From Sutcliffiella halmapala (GTDB taxonomy: Bacteria; Bacillota; Bacilli; Bacillales; Bacillaceae_I): a stretch of 64,000 nt of DNA. Below the pieces are notes generated by a model, which did no database searches, was not told the DNA's origin, and worked only from the letters and a program-made list of their open reading frames with translations. Made by a program: the position numbers and the translations under genes. How positions within the stretch are numbered: position 1 is the first letter of the stretch; each line of letters begins with the position of its first letter. This document shows, one piece after another, positions 62,786-64,000 of this stretch. The stretch spans positions 1,865,175 to 1,929,174 of the forward strand of contig NZ_KV917375.1 of assembly GCF_002019665.1 (NCBI RefSeq). The letters are read 5' to 3'.

Positions 62786-63385
62786 ATGATAGAACGCTTG
62801 ATAACAAACGAAATTTATAGTTTTCGATTAACTAAATCTTATGATGGGGTGTTTAGCATAGTTAAATTAGCTGAAGAGGTACTAGTTCACCCGGATGGAA
62901 CAACCATTACGCTTCTGGAAAAAGGGACGGATGAACAGGGAGAATATATAGTAATTGAGCATTTAGTGAAGAAAATGGGTGCGATGAACGGGCCTCATTG
63001 GCATCCAGAATTGACGGAATCGTTCACAGTTAAGGAAGGAAAGATGCGGTTTATGGTAGATGGCAAGGAGTATTTACTAGGACCTGGTCAGCAATTGAAG
63101 GTGCTTCCGAAACAGCTTCATCAATTTTGGAACGAGAGTGAAGAGCAGTTACTAGTCATCCATGAAATTCGACCACCAAAGAATCATTGGGATATGTTTA
63201 AAATCATTCATAAGTTAACCATTCAAAACAAAGTAAATGCTAAAGGAATACCAAAAAATCCACTTTGGTTAGGCTTAGCCTGGGAAAGTATAGATGGCTA
63301 TTTATCCGGACCACCTATTTTTTTACAACGGACATTATTAGGCGGATTGGCAAGAGTGGCTCGTGTAATGGGGTATCGAATTTAA
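62786..63385 (+). CDS. Cupin-domain protein
   Basis: A 199-residue protein with one cupin fold (about 30-125): GPHWHPELTESFTVKEGKMRFMVDGKEYLLGPGQQLKVLPKQLHQFWN has both cupin motifs with metal-binding histidines. The C-terminal part (about 130-199) is helical and amphipathic. The 5' end is uncertain, since the ATG has a poor ribosome-binding site and the start abuts the truncated MFS gene; a few N-terminal residues may be junction-derived. Function unknown. Confidence 0.7.
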   Translation: MIERLITNEIYSFRLTKSYDGVFSIVKLAEEVLVHPDGTTITLLEKGTDEQGEYIVIEHLVKKMGAMNGPHWHPELTESFTVKEGKMRFMVDGKEYLLGPGQQLKVLPKQLHQFWNESEEQLLVIHEIRPPKNHWDMFKIIHKLTIQNKVNAKGIPKNPLWLGLAWESIDGYLSGPPIFLQRTLLGGLARVARVMGYRI

Positions 63386-63532
63386 ATTCAGGAAATGAAT
63401 TTAGTATAAAAGGAAGGAAGAAAAATTAAATTCGACATAATAGTCTATTATTATTTTTAAAGATTGTATTTTTTTGAAAATTTTGTTAGATTAAATTTGA
63501 ATCATCAAATTTTAAAATACAAGGATGCTAAT

Positions 63533-64000
63533 ATGACGATTAAAACTAGAAGACAAAAGCGAAATATTAAAAAGAAAAAACTATTAATATCAATAGGTTT
63601 TATTCCTATTATGCTTATTTCGGCCGTATTAATTTATGGATATTTACAATATAAAAGTGCATTTGAGAGTTCAGTTAAAGAATCTGTAATAGATCGTACA
63701 CAAATAGAGTTTAACCCGGTAAAAAGTACAGATGATAAACATAACGTTTTATTATTAGGTATTGATGCTAGGAATGAGGAGAAATCTAGAACGGATACGA
63801 TTATGATTGCTCAATATGATGGGAAAACCAAAAGCACTAAAATAATATCGATAATGCGTGATTCATACGTAGAAATCCCGGATTATGGTTATAACAAGAT
63901 TAATGCTGCACATGCATTTGGGGGAGTAGAGTTATTAAGAAAAACTTTAAAATTAAATTTTGATGTTGATGTGCATTATTATGCAATAGTCGATTTTAAT
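63533..64000 (+). CDS. LytR-CpsA-Psr family protein, 3' end outside window
   Basis: The first 156 codons of an LCP protein: basic N-terminus, signal anchor (about 21-42), then VLLLGIDARNEEKSRTDTIMIAQYD and IISIMRDSYVEIPDYGYNKINAAHAFGGVELL, the phosphate-binding LCP motifs. LCP proteins attach teichoic acid or other glycopolymers to peptidoglycan. AAGGATGCTAAT precedes ATG 63533; the gene continues beyond the window. Confidence 0.93.
   Translation, partial: MTIKTRRQKRNIKKKKLLISIGFIPIMLISAVLIYGYLQYKSAFESSVKESVIDRTQIEFNPVKSTDDKHNVLLLGIDARNEEKSRTDTIMIAQYDGKTKSTKIISIMRDSYVEIPDYGYNKINAAHAFGGVELLRKTLKLNFDVDVHYYAIVDFN

Noticed and set aside
1-64000. CRISPR arrays, tRNA or rRNA genes, integrases and intact insertion sequences
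   Set aside because: No regularly spaced repeats, no tRNA-like cloverleaf with CCA end and no transposase or integrase frame were found when reading both strands.

Overview
This window comes from a low-GC, endospore-former-type Firmicute of the Bacillaceae/Planococcaceae kind. Evidence: strong AGGAGG ribosome-binding sites, frequent TTG/GTG starts, many lipoproteins, B. subtilis-type genes (yhbD-bacE-bacF, ohrR/ohrA, aadK, ylmB-tenA, tcyABC-like), Bacillus-type Zur boxes and purine, TPP and SAM riboswitches. One copy of a GC-rich intergenic repeat of a kind I recall from Bacillaceae genomes is also present. The genus cannot be fixed from sequence reading alone. No rRNA, tRNA, CRISPR array, prophage or intact insertion sequence was seen.

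Layout. 1-3.4 kb: a probable zinc-starvation block, with a flavoprotein (cut by the window edge), a FeoB-like GTPase-permease, an unknown protein and the zinc-independent ribosomal protein S14, whose promoter carries a near-perfect Zur box. 3.7-9.7 kb: housekeeping and regulatory genes (lone SUKH protein, RarD, a PadR/HAAS/DUF4097 operon, cardiolipin synthase). 9.7-16.4 kb: a second Zur target, a five-gene nickel/peptide/opine-type ABC importer followed by a MATE exporter, behind a promoter surrounded by three Zur-like sites. 16.5-22.6 kb: OhrR/Ohr, a phosphoesterase, malate:quinone oxidoreductase with a 5' hairpin, and small metabolic genes. 22.8-27 kb: accessory genes, a NERD-HRDC protein divergent from a membrane-anchored DUF4041/GIY-YIG nuclease that looks like the SNIPE antiphage protein. 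27.4-30.4 kb: aldo/keto reductase, transglutaminase lipoprotein, DUF4177. 30.4-32.8 kb (minus strand): a compact operon encoding a membrane-anchored subtilisin, a secreted toxin ending in a colicin E3-type 16S rRNA nuclease domain, and a likely immunity protein. 32.9-37.3 kb: a two-component system, then yhbD and two bactofilins.

37-52 kb: two EamA permeases, an Lrp regulator, a quinone-reductase-like dehydrogenase, a kinase-like protein, several small membrane proteins, threonine synthase, a complete sulfate ABC importer and a GH3 lipoprotein (NagZ). 52.4-53.9 kb: a guanine-class riboswitch with a readable terminator/antiterminator, then the dispersed repeat, then a lipoprotein of the nucleoside phosphorylase/MTAN fold. 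54.8-57 kb: a TPP riboswitch in front of ylmB-tenA (thiamin base salvage). 57.2-59.5 kb: a membrane phosphoesterase and aadK with a peptide-coding leader. 59.6-62.2 kb (minus strand): a SAM-riboswitch-controlled cystine/methionine-type ABC importer. 62.3-64 kb: a truncated MFS gene, a cupin protein and the start of an LCP-family cell-wall ligase.

The most original element is the protease-toxin-immunity operon at 30.4-32.8 kb. The SNIPE-like gene, the triple-Zur-site importer/exporter operon and the interrupted guanine riboswitch unit follow.
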